Assembly (NCBI GenBank): GCA_034437795.1
Contig: DAOTTI010000036.1
Location: 1-48,477, forward strand
Direction: 5' to 3'
DNA from: DAOTTI01 sp034437795
Lineage (GTDB): Bacteria > Chloroflexota > UBA11872 > UBA12225
DNA: 48,477 bases
Every line of letters starts with the position of its first letter. Position 1 is the stretch's first letter. Shown here in pieces: positions 6,822-15,710 of this stretch. The translations under genes and the position numbers were made by a program. The notes beneath the pieces are model-generated. The model was not told the DNA's origin, ran no database searches, and worked only from the letters and a program-made list of their open reading frames with translations.

Positions 6822-8240
6822 CCGGTCGGCGCCCCTCGGCCGGCGCGCCGTGGCCGTCTCGCCGCCCCCGACCGCCAGGGCCGAGAGGTCGCCGGCGCGC
6901 CGCGGCGCCGCCTCCGGCCGGGAGCGGAAAAAGAGCCAGAACAGCAGGGCGCTCAGCGTGTAGAGCGCGCTCGTCATCACAAAGGCTGTGTGCAGCTGCC
7001 CCGCGTCCAGCAGGCGGCTCCCCGCGCGGTAGGCGACGAAGCTCACGGCGTATCCTGCGATCATCAGCGCGCTGAACGCCGTGGCGCGGGCCCAGGCCGG
7101 CATCACGTCCATCAGGAACTGGTCACGGGTGGGCACGGTCATCTCCATCAACGCCCCCCGCAGCAGCAGGGCCCCCGACGCGACCGGCAGCGACCCCGCA
7201 AAGCCTAGCGTCAGGAGCAGCGGCACCGACAGCACCTGGGTCACCGCCACGGTGGCGACTGGGCCAAACCGGATCGCCAGCGGCGCCGCCAGCAAGGTGG
7301 CGAAGACGACGATCACCCGCTCGGCGGATGCCAGGGCGCCGTACTGCGTCTCCGTCGCACCCAGGTGGCGCACAAAGTAGATGTTGAAGACGGGCACCAC
7401 CAGGTTCGCGCCCAGGCGGATCAGGCCATCGAATACGATGAACTGAACCATCATCAGGGCCAGGTCGCGCCGCAGCAGCCCGTGGCGCAGCCAGCGCACC
7501 AGTCCGGCCAGATTGGCCAGCCCGGCCACCGTCCCGACCCCATGGGATGCTGGATCCGCCGGCTCGCCAGCCACGGCACCGCGGGGGCGGTCACGCACCC
7601 AGACCAGCAGCGGGATGCTCAGGCCGGAGAGGATCACCCCACACAGGAGCGCCAGCCGGTAGGTCTCCCCCTTGGAGAGCAGGGGATCCGCGGTAGCGAT
7701 CACGGATGGGAGGGCCCCGCCCAGGAGCCGGCCGGCGGCCGTGCTCACCACGTAGGCCGCAGCGGTGGCGCCAAACAGGTAGGCCCGCTCGCGCGGCGAC
7801 GAGTGCAGGGACAGAAACGGGGCGTAGGCGATGTAGACGACAGCGGCGCCCAGGCTGCTGAGCGCCACACCGGCACGGAGCACTAGCGGTGCGGCCACCA
7901 GCAGCATGGCCAGGGCCCCTGCGCCGGACAGCGCGCTGCCGGCCAGCATCGACCGCTTCGGCCCCCACAGGTCGATCAGCGGGCCGGCCAGGATGGCGCC
8001 GGCTGCGGCCCCCAGCGGCCCGAAGGACAGCACCCGGAGCACATCGCCCTCGCTATTCCCGACGGCCACGACGTAGAGGTTGAAGAGCACCGCGGAGACG
8101 CCCGCGCCGATCCCGCCCAGCGTGGCCGCTCCGAGGAAGAGGCGCGCATCCCGTGAGAACTCGCCCACCCGCCGCGCGTATTCGCCGGCGGCGGCACGGG
8201 CCCCGCTCAACGCGCCGGGCATCACCCGCAGCGTGCGCAT
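6726..8240 (-). CDS. MFS transporter
   Basis: 504 residues with about 11-12 hydrophobic segments in two halves separated by a hydrophilic loop (around VRDRPRGAVAGEPADPASHG). LIDLWGPKRSMLAGS is the MFS loop 2-3 motif; PTRDQFLMDVMPAWARATAFS resembles drug/sugar efflux members. Substrate cannot be assigned. After the last membrane segment (LFWLFFRSRPEA) comes a hydrophilic tail of about 65 residues, the last third of which is encoded antisense to the SDR 3' end, so that tail may be fortuitous. The ATG at 8238-8240 is the first in frame; no clear ribosome-binding site distinguishes it. Confidence 0.9.
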   Translation of the reverse strand: MRTLRVMPGALSGARAAAGEYARRVGEFSRDARLFLGAATLGGIGAGVSAVLFNLYVVAVGNSEGDVLRVLSFGPLGAAAGAILAGPLIDLWGPKRSMLAGSALSGAGALAMLLVAAPLVLRAGVALSSLGAAVVYIAYAPFLSLHSSPRERAYLFGATAAAYVVSTAAGRLLGGALPSVIATADPLLSKGETYRLALLCGVILSGLSIPLLVWVRDRPRGAVAGEPADPASHGVGTVAGLANLAGLVRWLRHGLLRRDLALMMVQFIVFDGLIRLGANLVVPVFNIYFVRHLGATETQYGALASAERVIVVFATLLAAPLAIRFGPVATVAVTQVLSVPLLLTLGFAGSLPVASGALLLRGALMEMTVPTRDQFLMDVMPAWARATAFSALMIAGYAVSFVAYRAGSRLLDAGQLHTAFVMTSALYTLSALLFWLFFRSRPEAAPRRAGDLSALAVGGGETATARRPRGADRLDPAGVPAAGEQAPAIADDGLADDERALLRG

Positions 8241-8490
8241 ACTCTCAGTCTACGGGGCCAGACGCCTGCCCGAACCATATCCGCCTGGAGTATTCACGGC
8301 CGGCGAGGAGCCCCCTCTCTCTGGGAGCGGGCCAGGGCCCGTCGCGCGCGTTCCTCACGTCGCCGTCGCCAACGGCCAGTCGCGCATGAGGCGTTGCTGG
8401 TCTCCCGTGATGGCATGTCCTGCGCCCGTGGCGGGCAGCGCCGGGACACGGCGCCCCTGCCCCTTGGACGAACGACTGCCGCCCGCGCCG
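8241..8490. other. Intergenic region with one dispersed repeat
   Basis: This gap separates the start of the MFS gene and the end of the protease-like gene, both on the minus strand. 8310-8338 (CCCCTCTCTCTGGGAGCGGG plus CCAGGG) is a degenerate copy of the palindromic repeat family. I see no gene, terminator or clear promoter in the remainder. Confidence 0.5.
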
Positions 8491-9828
8491 TTAGGCGAGG
8501 CTAGCCAGTGCATGGTGGGCCGGCGCAAACCTGGGGTTGACCCGTACGGCATTCTGGAACGCCGCCCGCGCGGCGGCGGTCTGGCCCAGCGCTTGCAAGG
8601 CGCGGCCGCGATAGTAGTGGGACTCCTCCAGATCGCCTGTCTGCCGCAGATTGGCATCGGCCAGGGCCAGCACGTCGTTGATCCGGCCTTCGGCCAGGTA
8701 GGCCTCGAATGGGGCGAACTGGTACCACAGCATCCGCCACGGGAGCCGCAGCGAGCGCGCTCGATCGAACGCCGCCACCGCCTCCGCCGTGCGCCCGAGA
8801 GCCGTCAGGCTCGTGCCCAGGTTGAACCAGGCAAAGGCGTCGCCCGGCTGGGCCGCCGCCTCCTGCTGGGCCACCGCCAGCGCCCGTGCGTACATCGCCT
8901 GGTGGTCCGCGTCCGGCCCCACGATCGCCGCCACCACGTCGGCTCTCTCCGCAGGATATACGGGGATGTAGGTGCGGTTAAAGACCCGCCAGTCGGCGTC
9001 GAAAGCGCGGTACGGCAGGGGCACGTTCACGCCTGGCGGCGAGTAGCTATCGTAGGCGTAGAAGCGGCCGGCCGCATCGTCGTAGCCGACCAGCAGCCGG
9101 TAGTGCCCCATGCCGTCGTTGGGCTGCGGCGTGAACCACATCTCGGCCACGACGGGGATGCCGTTGGCCAGCAGCAGCTTCAATCGCTCCAGATCACCGG
9201 CGACCAGCCAATCCGCGCGCAGGCCGAGCGAGCGAGTGTAGGCTACCAGCTCGTCGGGGCCCACGTTCTTGTCGTCCGCATTGGGCTTTAGGAAGCGCGC
9301 CGCCTGCGCCTGGGTCTCCGGCCGGCCGAAGTGGCTGGTGGCCATGGTGATCGTCGCCGGCCCGCAGTTATTCCACGTCTGCCACTGGTGCCGGAACCCC
9401 TCCAGCCTGAACGCCGGCGGCGCGGGCCGGACGGACGCAGCCGGTGCCGCCGCGGGCGCCGGCGGGCTGATAGACGGTTCGACCGGTTCTGCCGGTACGG
9501 CAGGCGCCTCCGCAGCGGATGCCACCGGCGCCGCGACCGTCATCGCCTCGGGCGGCGTCTCGCCGGTCTGCGCCACGGCGATGACCAGCGGGGCCGCCTC
9601 GCTCTCAGGAGGCAGGACGTACACCGGGCGTGGGGGCTTCCACGGCTGCGGCAGGCGGTCTAGCAGGGCGTGGATCCGCCGGCTGCCGGGGATGTGCACC
9701 CCGCTGAACGGGATGGTAAACGCCAGGGTCGCCAGGCAGGCGATGGCCAGCAAGGCCGGCACGAACAGGGGCGCTTCCCTGCGTCGTCTGCGGGCGGCCG
9801 ACCGGCCCTTGGCCACGTGGCCCCTCAT
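8491..9828 (-). CDS. Membrane-anchored C39-like cysteine peptidase with TPR repeats
   Basis: 445 residues in four parts. A basic N-terminus and one transmembrane helix (about 20-40); a Pro/Ala-rich low-complexity linker (60-138); a C39-like papain-fold domain (about 140-300) with QTWNNCGPATI (Cys155), GHYRLLVGYD (His242) and YDSYSPP (Asp260), the expected Cys-His-Asp triad; and C-terminal tetratricopeptide repeats (about 320-445, AFAWFNLGTSLTALGRTAEAVAAFDRA and SHYYRGRALQALGQTAAARAAFQNA region). It probably acts outside the membrane on a peptide or protein substrate, the TPRs giving binding. It has no bacteriocin ABC exporter partner here. The ATG at 9826-9828 precedes a typical basic anchor. 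Confidence 0.88.
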   Translation of the reverse strand: MRGHVAKGRSAARRRRREAPLFVPALLAIACLATLAFTIPFSGVHIPGSRRIHALLDRLPQPWKPPRPVYVLPPESEAAPLVIAVAQTGETPPEAMTVAAPVASAAEAPAVPAEPVEPSISPPAPAAAPAASVRPAPPAFRLEGFRHQWQTWNNCGPATITMATSHFGRPETQAQAARFLKPNADDKNVGPDELVAYTRSLGLRADWLVAGDLERLKLLLANGIPVVAEMWFTPQPNDGMGHYRLLVGYDDAAGRFYAYDSYSPPGVNVPLPYRAFDADWRVFNRTYIPVYPAERADVVAAIVGPDADHQAMYARALAVAQQEAAAQPGDAFAWFNLGTSLTALGRTAEAVAAFDRARSLRLPWRMLWYQFAPFEAYLAEGRINDVLALADANLRQTGDLEESHYYRGRALQALGQTAAARAAFQNAVRVNPRFAPAHHALASLA

Positions 9829-10225
9829 GGCAGTTCGCTCCTCGACCTCACGCCGGCGCCTCCTGCGTCTCAGTCTCGGCCGCCCCTGTGGCAGATACTA
9901 CCAGCATCCCCTCTGCGCGGCCACCGCCCGTGGCCGGCGGCTAGCCTGGATGAGACACGAGCGGCGCCCTCACCCTTGCCCTCTCCCAGCGCGCCGGCCG
10001 TAGCCGCGCTGGACAGTGGGGAACTGCAGCCCTCACCCCCTTCGGCTCCTGCGCCCCGACGCGGGGACGCGGGGACACGGAGACGCGGGCACGGACCTCA
10101 CTCCCATCAGCCTCCGCCCGCACCGACAGGGGGACGCGGAGCCACGGAGAAGGGGAACACCGGACATGGGGAGCGGGCCTAGCCGACGGCGTCTGGCCGC
10201 GCCCGCTCCGAACACGCACTACACA
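9829..10225. other. Intergenic region with repeat fragments
   Basis: About 400 nt without a convincing gene. It holds fragments of the dispersed repeat family (CCCTCACCCTTGCCCTCTCC at 9970-9989; CCCTCACCCCCTTCGGC near 10031) and a G-rich stretch at 10061-10092 made of imperfect GGGGACGCG/GGGGACACG units that could form a G-quadruplex. No terminator with a T-tract is seen after the oligopeptide ATPase gene that ends at 10226. Confidence 0.45.
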
Positions 10226-11242
10226 TTACGCAAAGTGACACGCCACCCAGTGGCCCGGGCGCACCTCGCGCCATTCCGGCTCCACCTGGCGGCAGATGGT
10301 GTCCGCCAACGGACAACGCGTGTGGAACCGGCAGGCGGGAGGGGGGTTCACCGGTGACGGCACATCGCCGGTGAGGATGATCCGCTCACGCTTGCGCTCG
10401 ATCACTGGATCAGGGATGGGCACGGCAGAGAGCAGGGCCTTGGTGTAAGGGTGAAGGGGGTTCGTGTACAGCTCGGTGCGATCGGCCAGCTCCACGATTT
10501 TGCCCAGGTACATCACCGCCACGCGGTCCGAGATGTGGCGCACGACGGAGAGGTCGTGGGCGATGAACAGATAGGTCAGGCCGAACTCGTCCTGGAGCTC
10601 CTCCAGCAGGTTGATGATCTGCGCCTGAATGGAGACGTCCAGGGCCGAGATCGGCTCGTCGCACACGATGAACAGCGGGTTCACCGCCAGCGCACGGGCG
10701 ATGCCAATACGCTGACGCTGCCCGCCGGAGAACTCGTGCGGATAACGGTTGGCGAAGTAGGGGTTGAGCCCGACCACGCGCAGCAGTTCCTGCACCCGCT
10801 CCTGCTTCTCCTTGCCCTTGGCCAGGCCGTGGATCTCCAGCGGCTCCCCGATGATGCTGCCCACCGTCATGCGCGGGTTCAGGGACGCATAAGGATCCTG
10901 GAAGATCATCTGCATCTTGCGGCGCATCCGGCGCAGCTGCTCGCCCTTGAGCTTCGTGAGGTCGATCCCTTCAAAATAGACCTCGCCCGACGTGGGGCGA
11001 TAGAGCTGCAAGATAGCGCGGCCGGTGGTGGACTTACCGCAGCCGGATTCGCCGACCAGGCCAAGCGTCTCGCCCCGCCGGATGGTGAACGAGACGCCAT
11101 CCACCGCGCGCACCGCTCCCACCTTGCGCTGGAAGATGATCCCCTTGGTCAGGGGAAAGTGCATGACGAGATTGCGGACGTCCACCAGCACCTCATCCTT
11201 GGTGGGCGTTTCGGTCGGGCTGAGCTTCGTCTCTACGGCCAC
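10226..11242 (-). CDS. Oligopeptide/dipeptide ABC transporter ATPase (OppF/DppF type)
   Basis: 338 residues. Walker A GESGCGKST, Q-loop MIFQDPYASLNP, signature FSGGQRQR, Walker B LFIVCDEP and H-loop IAHDLS are intact. The C-terminal oligopeptide extension (NPLHPYTKALLSAVPIPDP, then CRFHTRCPLA, C, C) carries the four-Cys motif typical of OppF/DppF, able to hold an iron-sulfur cluster. It couples ATP hydrolysis to peptide (or nickel/opine) import together with the ATPase encoded upstream (11385-12413). The 142-nt gap between them is pyrimidine-rich on the plus strand. No permease or binding protein is encoded within the window. Confidence 0.93.
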   Translation of the reverse strand: MAVETKLSPTETPTKDEVLVDVRNLVMHFPLTKGIIFQRKVGAVRAVDGVSFTIRRGETLGLVGESGCGKSTTGRAILQLYRPTSGEVYFEGIDLTKLKGEQLRRMRRKMQMIFQDPYASLNPRMTVGSIIGEPLEIHGLAKGKEKQERVQELLRVVGLNPYFANRYPHEFSGGQRQRIGIARALAVNPLFIVCDEPISALDVSIQAQIINLLEELQDEFGLTYLFIAHDLSVVRHISDRVAVMYLGKIVELADRTELYTNPLHPYTKALLSAVPIPDPVIERKRERIILTGDVPSPVNPPPACRFHTRCPLADTICRQVEPEWREVRPGHWVACHFA

Positions 11243-11384
11243 AGGAGTGTCTTTCAGGTCACAGTTCGCAGCTTAGACAGGGGACGAAGCACCAACGACG
11301 AGCCATTGCTTGGGCTCCCTCACCCTTCCGTTGGTCCTTCATCCTTCGCCTTTCTTCACCTTTCGTCCTACGTTGCTTGTCCCG

Positions 11385-12413
11385 CTACCGGCCCTCGCCC
11401 CGCGGGAACCAGCACGCGGCGCGGTGGTCGTTCGGACCGACCTCGACCAGCGGCGGCATCTCGCTGCGGCACCGGTCGGCCGCGTAGACGCAGCGCGGAT
11501 GGAACGGGCAGACGTCCGGCAGGTCGATCAGGTCGGGAGGCAGCCCCTCGATCGGTACCAGCCGTTCCTTCCGCACCTCATCCAGCCGCGGGACGCTGCG
11601 CAGCAGCCCCATGGTATAGGGGTGAGCCGGGTCCGCATAGAGATCATAGACCGTCGCCCGCTCGGCGATGCGCCCCGCGTACATCACGATGATGTCGTCG
11701 CACATGCCGGCCACCACGCCCAGATCGTGGGTGATGAGGATGGTCGCCGTGTTGAACTCTTTGGCCAGGTTCTTGATCAGGTCCAGGATCTGGGCCTGGA
11801 TGGTCACGTCCAGCGCCGTGGTTGGCTCGTCGGCGATCAGGAGCTGCGGGTTGCAGGAGAGCGCCATGGCGATCATCACCCGCTGGCGCATCCCTCCCGA
11901 AAACTGGTGCGGGTAGTCGTCGATGCGCGTCTTGGCTGAAGGGATGCCGACCAGGTCTAGCAGCTCGATCGCCCGCTTGCGGGCCTGCCCCTTGTCCAGG
12001 CCGAGGTGTAGCTGCAGCGCCTCACTAATCTGGCGGTTGATCGTCAGCACGGGGTTGAGGGACGTCATCGGGTCCTGGAAGATCATGGCAATCTTCCGCC
12101 CGCGCACCCGCCGCATCTGGTCTTCGGAAAGCTTGAGCAGGTCTCTGCCCTCGAAGTAGATCTCGCCTCCGACGATCCGGCCCGGCGGGTTGGGGATCAG
12201 GCGCATGATCGAAAGCGCCGTCACGCTCTTGCCACAGCCTGACTCCCCAACGATCCCCAGGGTCTGGCCCGGATAGACGTCGAAGGAGACGCCGTCCACC
12301 GCCTTGACCACCCCATCGGCGGTGTAGAAGTGCGTGCGCAGATTACGCACGGAGAGCAGCGGTTCGCCTCGGGCGCTTGCCGTCGGGCGCGGGAGCGTAG
12401 CGGTCTGAGACAC
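11385..12413 (-). CDS. Oligopeptide/dipeptide ABC transporter ATPase (OppD/DppD type)
   Basis: 342 residues with Walker A GESGCGKSVT, MIFQDPMTSLNP, signature FSGGMRQR, Walker B LLIADEP and ITHDLG, then the oligopeptide C-terminal region (DPAHPYTMGLLRSVPRLDE, CPFHPRCVYAADRC). Partner of the ATPase gene downstream. GTG (12411-12413) is taken as start, with AAAGAAAGG about 9 nt before it. A candidate promoter at 12473-12501 and the palindrome TTTAGCTAAA at 12427-12436 lie upstream. With no permease or solute-binding gene upstream, this pair is likely to be encoded apart from its transporter or to serve several permeases. Confidence 0.93.
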   Translation of the reverse strand: MSQTATLPRPTASARGEPLLSVRNLRTHFYTADGVVKAVDGVSFDVYPGQTLGIVGESGCGKSVTALSIMRLIPNPPGRIVGGEIYFEGRDLLKLSEDQMRRVRGRKIAMIFQDPMTSLNPVLTINRQISEALQLHLGLDKGQARKRAIELLDLVGIPSAKTRIDDYPHQFSGGMRQRVMIAMALSCNPQLLIADEPTTALDVTIQAQILDLIKNLAKEFNTATILITHDLGVVAGMCDDIIVMYAGRIAERATVYDLYADPAHPYTMGLLRSVPRLDEVRKERLVPIEGLPPDLIDLPDVCPFHPRCVYAADRCRSEMPPLVEVGPNDHRAACWFPRGEGR

Positions 12414-12472
12414 GCAGCGGCCTTTCTTTAGCTAAACGGAATGGAGCCGGACCAGAAGATGGGTATCAGGAA

Positions 12473-12501
12473 ATTCTAGGAACGGCCGGCTCTCAGCGCA
12501 A
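12473..12501 (-). promoter_or_regulatory. Candidate promoter of the oligopeptide ATPase pair
   Basis: On the minus strand, TTGCGC (12496-12501) and TAGAAT (12473-12478) are spaced by 17 nt, a sigma-70-like arrangement with a weak -35 and good -10. The palindrome TTTAGCTAAA (12427-12436) lies between it and the GTG start and may be an operator. Confidence 0.4.
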
Positions 12502-12559
12502 CTGTATAGTATTCCCTGGGCGCGCGCAGCACTTCCGGATTGGCCGCAGCGGCGGACTG

Positions 12560-12685
12560 GGGTGGGGAGAGCCCTCACCCCCTGGCCCCCTCCTCCACAC
12601 GGAGCGGGGGAACGACCGCCACGGGTGGGCGGCTTGGCCCCGTCGACCCCGCTCCGACGCGGAGGGGGACGAGGGCCATGGCCTA
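12560..12685. repeat. Inverted copy of the long dispersed repeat
   Basis: CCCTCACCCCCTGGCCCCCTCC followed by ACCGCCACGG, GGCTTGGCCCCG and CCGCTCCGACGCGGAGGGGGA is a reverse-oriented relative of the units at 13500-13735 and 38395-38480, which share the GGGGCCAAGCC segment and the CGCGTCGGAGCGGG hairpin. It fills most of the gap between the divergent genes at 12413 and 12735. Confidence 0.6.
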
Positions 12686-12734
12686 ACGCCATCCGGACCT
12701 TGTGCGCAGCCCGTGCTGCCTTAATCCAACCGCC

Positions 12735-13418
12735 GTGAACCGTCCGCGCCCAGGTTGGGCCTTTGCTGTGGTGGCGCTCGCGCTTGCCGCCGCGGCCGCC
12801 GGCGGTGCTGTCGCCTCGCGGGCGGCGACCTTCGCCGGCTCCCCACCCGCCGCCCGCCCGCAGCTCCGCCTGCAGTGGGCCTCCATGGAGTATTACCGCG
12901 CCGGCCCGGCCGATCCCCTGGTGGAGCTGCGCATCATTGTGGCCAACTACAGCCGCCGCCCTACGGACAGCACCACCATCCTGTGGGAGCCGGCCTTCGC
13001 CCAGCAGCATCTCTTCGTGCGTAGCGAGCCCGCCCCCTGGCGCGTGCGCACCGACGAGCGGGGCTGGGGCGTCCTCGACACTGCAGGTGTCCTGCCCGAG
13101 CAGCACGGCACCTTTCGCCTGTGGTTCGCCGCCGGCACCCTGGCCGTCTACGAGCCGCGGGTGGTCGTGGTCGCCAACGGCACGGACGTCATCGCCGAGA
13201 CCGTCGCCGGGGCCACCCACCGGCGCTACCAGGTGCCGTCGAGCGCGCAGCGCACTTTTGAGCGGGGCCCCCTCGCCGCGCTCGCCGATGCCGTGCGCTT
13301 CCTGCCCTCAGACGGGCACGGGGCGCTCCCCCTGGCGGCAGCCATTGGCGTCCTGCTCAGCGCCACGGCCGGCGCGGGGACGCTGGCCGCCTTTCGGGTG
13401 GCCGGCCGTCAGGCCTGA
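12735..13418 (+). CDS. Uncharacterised exported protein, C-terminal membrane anchor
   Basis: 227 residues from GTG at 12735; an earlier in-frame GTG at 12702 would add 11 residues. I prefer 12735 because MNRPRPGWAFAVVALALAAA then forms a normal signal sequence. The mature domain (about 40-180) is beta-rich, with RLQWASMEYYRAG, ELRIIVANYSRRPTDSTTILWEP, GVLPEQHGTFRLWFAAGTL and EPRVVVVANGTDVIAETV, perhaps an Ig-like or DUF4352-like fold. A second hydrophobic helix near the C-terminus (LAAAIGVLLSATAGAGTLAAF) probably anchors it outside the cell. I do not recognise the family. No ribosome-binding site is obvious at either start. Confidence 0.65.
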   Translation: MNRPRPGWAFAVVALALAAAAAGGAVASRAATFAGSPPAARPQLRLQWASMEYYRAGPADPLVELRIIVANYSRRPTDSTTILWEPAFAQQHLFVRSEPAPWRVRTDERGWGVLDTAGVLPEQHGTFRLWFAAGTLAVYEPRVVVVANGTDVIAETVAGATHRRYQVPSSAQRTFERGPLAALADAVRFLPSDGHGALPLAAAIGVLLSATAGAGTLAAFRVAGRQA

Positions 13419-13489
13419 GCGGCGCTTTCTGCACGCTCCTGGCCGCGGCTCCACGCCGGTAGCCGTGCCGGCTTGTGCGGTAACGGCCG

Positions 13490-13735
13490 TGGCCCCGACC
13501 GAAGAGGGTGAGGTCCCTCCTCCCATCCCTATCGCCAGCGTTCCCCCTCTCCCGCGTGCGGGAGAGGGCGCGGCAGGGCCAAGCCACACCGTGGGGCGGG
13601 GCCAGGGGCAGGTGCGGCGCGGCCCCCGCCGAAGGGGGTGAGGTCCTCCCTCCCGGCACCGCCAAGCCACACGGCCATGGCCGTCGTTCCCCCTCTCCCG
13701 CGTGCGGGAGAGGGGCCGGGGGTGAGGCCTGCCCT
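13490..13735. repeat. Tandem pair of long dispersed repeats
   Basis: Two perfect hairpins CCCTCTCCCGCGTGCGGGAG-AGGG at 13545-13568 and 13691-13714 are 146 nt apart. Between them lie GGGCCAAGCCACACCGTGGGG and GCGGCCCCCGCCGAAGGGGG-TGAGG, found again with changes at 38453-38560. The remainder of 13419-13940 shows no gene; the unknown gene at 13941 has its own ribosome-binding site. Confidence 0.75.
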
Positions 13736-13940
13736 CCCGGTGGCGTGCGCCCGCGTGCGGTGCGTCGGCCCCACGTCGGTGTATGATCACACTCACGACT
13801 AGCAGCACCTTCACGTTGGTCACGACACCAGCTCGGGGCACTACAGTCTGGTCGGTCAGCACGCGCGCCCCGGCAGCCACGCAATGGCCGTGGCGGCGCG
13901 CGGACAGCGCACCATGGCAGCCGCAGGAAAGGGAGGGACA

Positions 13941-15650
13941 ATGGAGCTACAACCCGGGATGATTGGCCGGTTTCAGGAGCGCCTGATCAACGCCGACTAC
14001 CGCAAGACGGCGGAGGCATTTGTGAAGCTGCTCAAGGAGGGCCAGCCGATGCCGCGGCTGGTGCAGCACGCGGTCGACGCGGCGGCGCCGTACCTGACCG
14101 TCCCGTCGCACGTCATGGTTAGCCCCACGGGCGAGTTTCAGGGCGTCAACTACGACCACTGCGTGCTCGGCCTGCGCGCCTCGCGGCGCATGCTCCCTTA
14201 CCTCTCCAAGGAGCACCAGATGCTGGCCATGTCCCAGGCCATCTGGTACATGCCCCAGGGGCTAGACATCTGGGACCAGCTCCTCTGCCAGTTCCCCGGG
14301 CACTACGCCCGCGACGATAAGAAGTGCGGGCAGCGCCCGGGCGGCACGGACGAGCAGGGGCGCGACCGCTTCGACGGGCCGGCGTGGAGCGCCCCCAAGC
14401 AGTGGTTCCAGACCGACCACGAGCCGGACCGCGAGGGGACGCTGGACGAGCGCCTGCGCCGCTTGCAGGTCAGCATCATGGAGGGAGACAGGCAAGGGGC
14501 CTATAAGCTGGCCCTGGGCATCCACCGCGAGCCCGATCCGGCCGCGCGCAAGGCCCTGGAGAGCCAGCTCCTGTTCTGCGCCATCATCGACCTCCAGGAC
14601 ACGCTGCAGCAGCGCAAGCTCCAGAACATTGGTCACAAGGCACTCCGCGCCCGAGCGCTGGTCTCCCTGGCCGACCTGGTGGGCTGGGAAAACGCCCAAC
14701 CGCTGCTCTACTGCGTGGTGCCGGACATCGCCTGCTTCCCGCGCCTCTACCCCCTCTACGACCTGTCCACCGTAGTGCTCGGCAGCCGCTTCAAGAACGA
14801 CGTCTACACGCTCAAGCGTCGTAACCGGCTGCCCATGACCGACGCCGAGATCGACGCCCTGAGCGACACCATCCTCAACGGCACGGTGGACCAGGTCACC
14901 AAGCACGTGACTGACCTCATCGGCGAGGGGAAGAAGCTGATCGCCATCGGCGACGCCATCGTGGCCGCGTATTGCCGCCACATCAACGAGGAGGTCTGGT
15001 CGCGCCGCAGCTTCTTCCAGATCGGCCACGCCTTCGACTATTGCAACGTGGTCAACTTCTGGCTACGCAACTACGACCACCCCCACCAGGCCAAGGCGGT
15101 CTACTTCCAGGCCCACTTCGTGCACGACTGCATCAAGATCACCAAGCAGTTCAAGTTCGATCCCAACAGCCCCGACTACCTGGGCGACCCCAGGGAGTTC
15201 CGCACCTGGGCCGATAGCCTATCTACCCCACGTCTGTTCAAGGAGCTGCTGGCCGCGATCGAGCGCCTGGATGCCCCCCGCGCCGTGGCCTGCACCGAGA
15301 GCTATCTGGCCCGCACCAGGCAGCGCCGGCCGCTGATGCAGGTGCTGGCGCTGGCGGCCGCCAAGTTCCAGAACGACCCGCACATCCAGCGCAACGCCGC
15401 CAGCTCCATCGAGGAGTGGGAGCTTACTACGGCCAGGAGCCACCGTGACCACATCCTGCGGGCCTGGACCAGGTACGTTTCCGGCGGTGTCAAGCGCACC
15501 ACCGCCCTCGACTGCGTGCTGCAATATGAGCAGCTGATGGGGCTAGGCCCCGAACGCAGCGCGGTGGCCAGCACGCGCAACCTTGAGGTGGAGCGGGGCG
15601 TCATGGCCATGGTCCACGCCAAGCAGGTCGCGGCCCTGGCCAACGACTGA
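13941..15650 (+). CDS. Uncharacterised 569-residue His-rich alpha-helical protein
   Basis: GGAAAGGGAGGGACA immediately before ATG 13941 fixes the start; a longer reading upstream is low-complexity. The protein is soluble, with no signal or membrane segment, and rich in His, Trp, Tyr and Cys. Notable motifs: PSHVMVSPTGEF and NYDHCVLGLRASRRMLPYL near the N-terminus, QFPGHYARDDKKCG, a long helical centre (LLFCAIIDLQDTLQQRKLQ, IGHKALRARALVSL, PLLYCVVPDIAC), and IGHAFDYCNVVNFWLRNYDHPHQ followed by FQAHFVHDCIK. Repeated GH and H-x-x-H pairs could bind a metal. There is a faint resemblance in layout to questin-oxidase-like (DUF4243) proteins, not enough to assign function. A small unknown gene follows 60 nt downstream. 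Confidence 0.85.
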   Translation: MELQPGMIGRFQERLINADYRKTAEAFVKLLKEGQPMPRLVQHAVDAAAPYLTVPSHVMVSPTGEFQGVNYDHCVLGLRASRRMLPYLSKEHQMLAMSQAIWYMPQGLDIWDQLLCQFPGHYARDDKKCGQRPGGTDEQGRDRFDGPAWSAPKQWFQTDHEPDREGTLDERLRRLQVSIMEGDRQGAYKLALGIHREPDPAARKALESQLLFCAIIDLQDTLQQRKLQNIGHKALRARALVSLADLVGWENAQPLLYCVVPDIACFPRLYPLYDLSTVVLGSRFKNDVYTLKRRNRLPMTDAEIDALSDTILNGTVDQVTKHVTDLIGEGKKLIAIGDAIVAAYCRHINEEVWSRRSFFQIGHAFDYCNVVNFWLRNYDHPHQAKAVYFQAHFVHDCIKITKQFKFDPNSPDYLGDPREFRTWADSLSTPRLFKELLAAIERLDAPRAVACTESYLARTRQRRPLMQVLALAAAKFQNDPHIQRNAASSIEEWELTTARSHRDHILRAWTRYVSGGVKRTTALDCVLQYEQLMGLGPERSAVASTRNLEVERGVMAMVHAKQVAALAND

Positions 15651-15710
15651 CGGCCGCCACCGATCGACCGTTGCCGGCGATGGCTGCCCCACCAGGAGCA
15701 CTCGCGAGCC

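Noticed and set aside
10061..10135. G-rich tract as a regulatory G-quadruplex
   Set aside because: Irregular units in a repeat-rich gap at a gene end; nothing ties it to expression control.
13490..13735. CRISPR array suggested by repeated hairpins
   Set aside because: Only two copies per site, irregular spacing, no cas genes; the same units are scattered between genes elsewhere.
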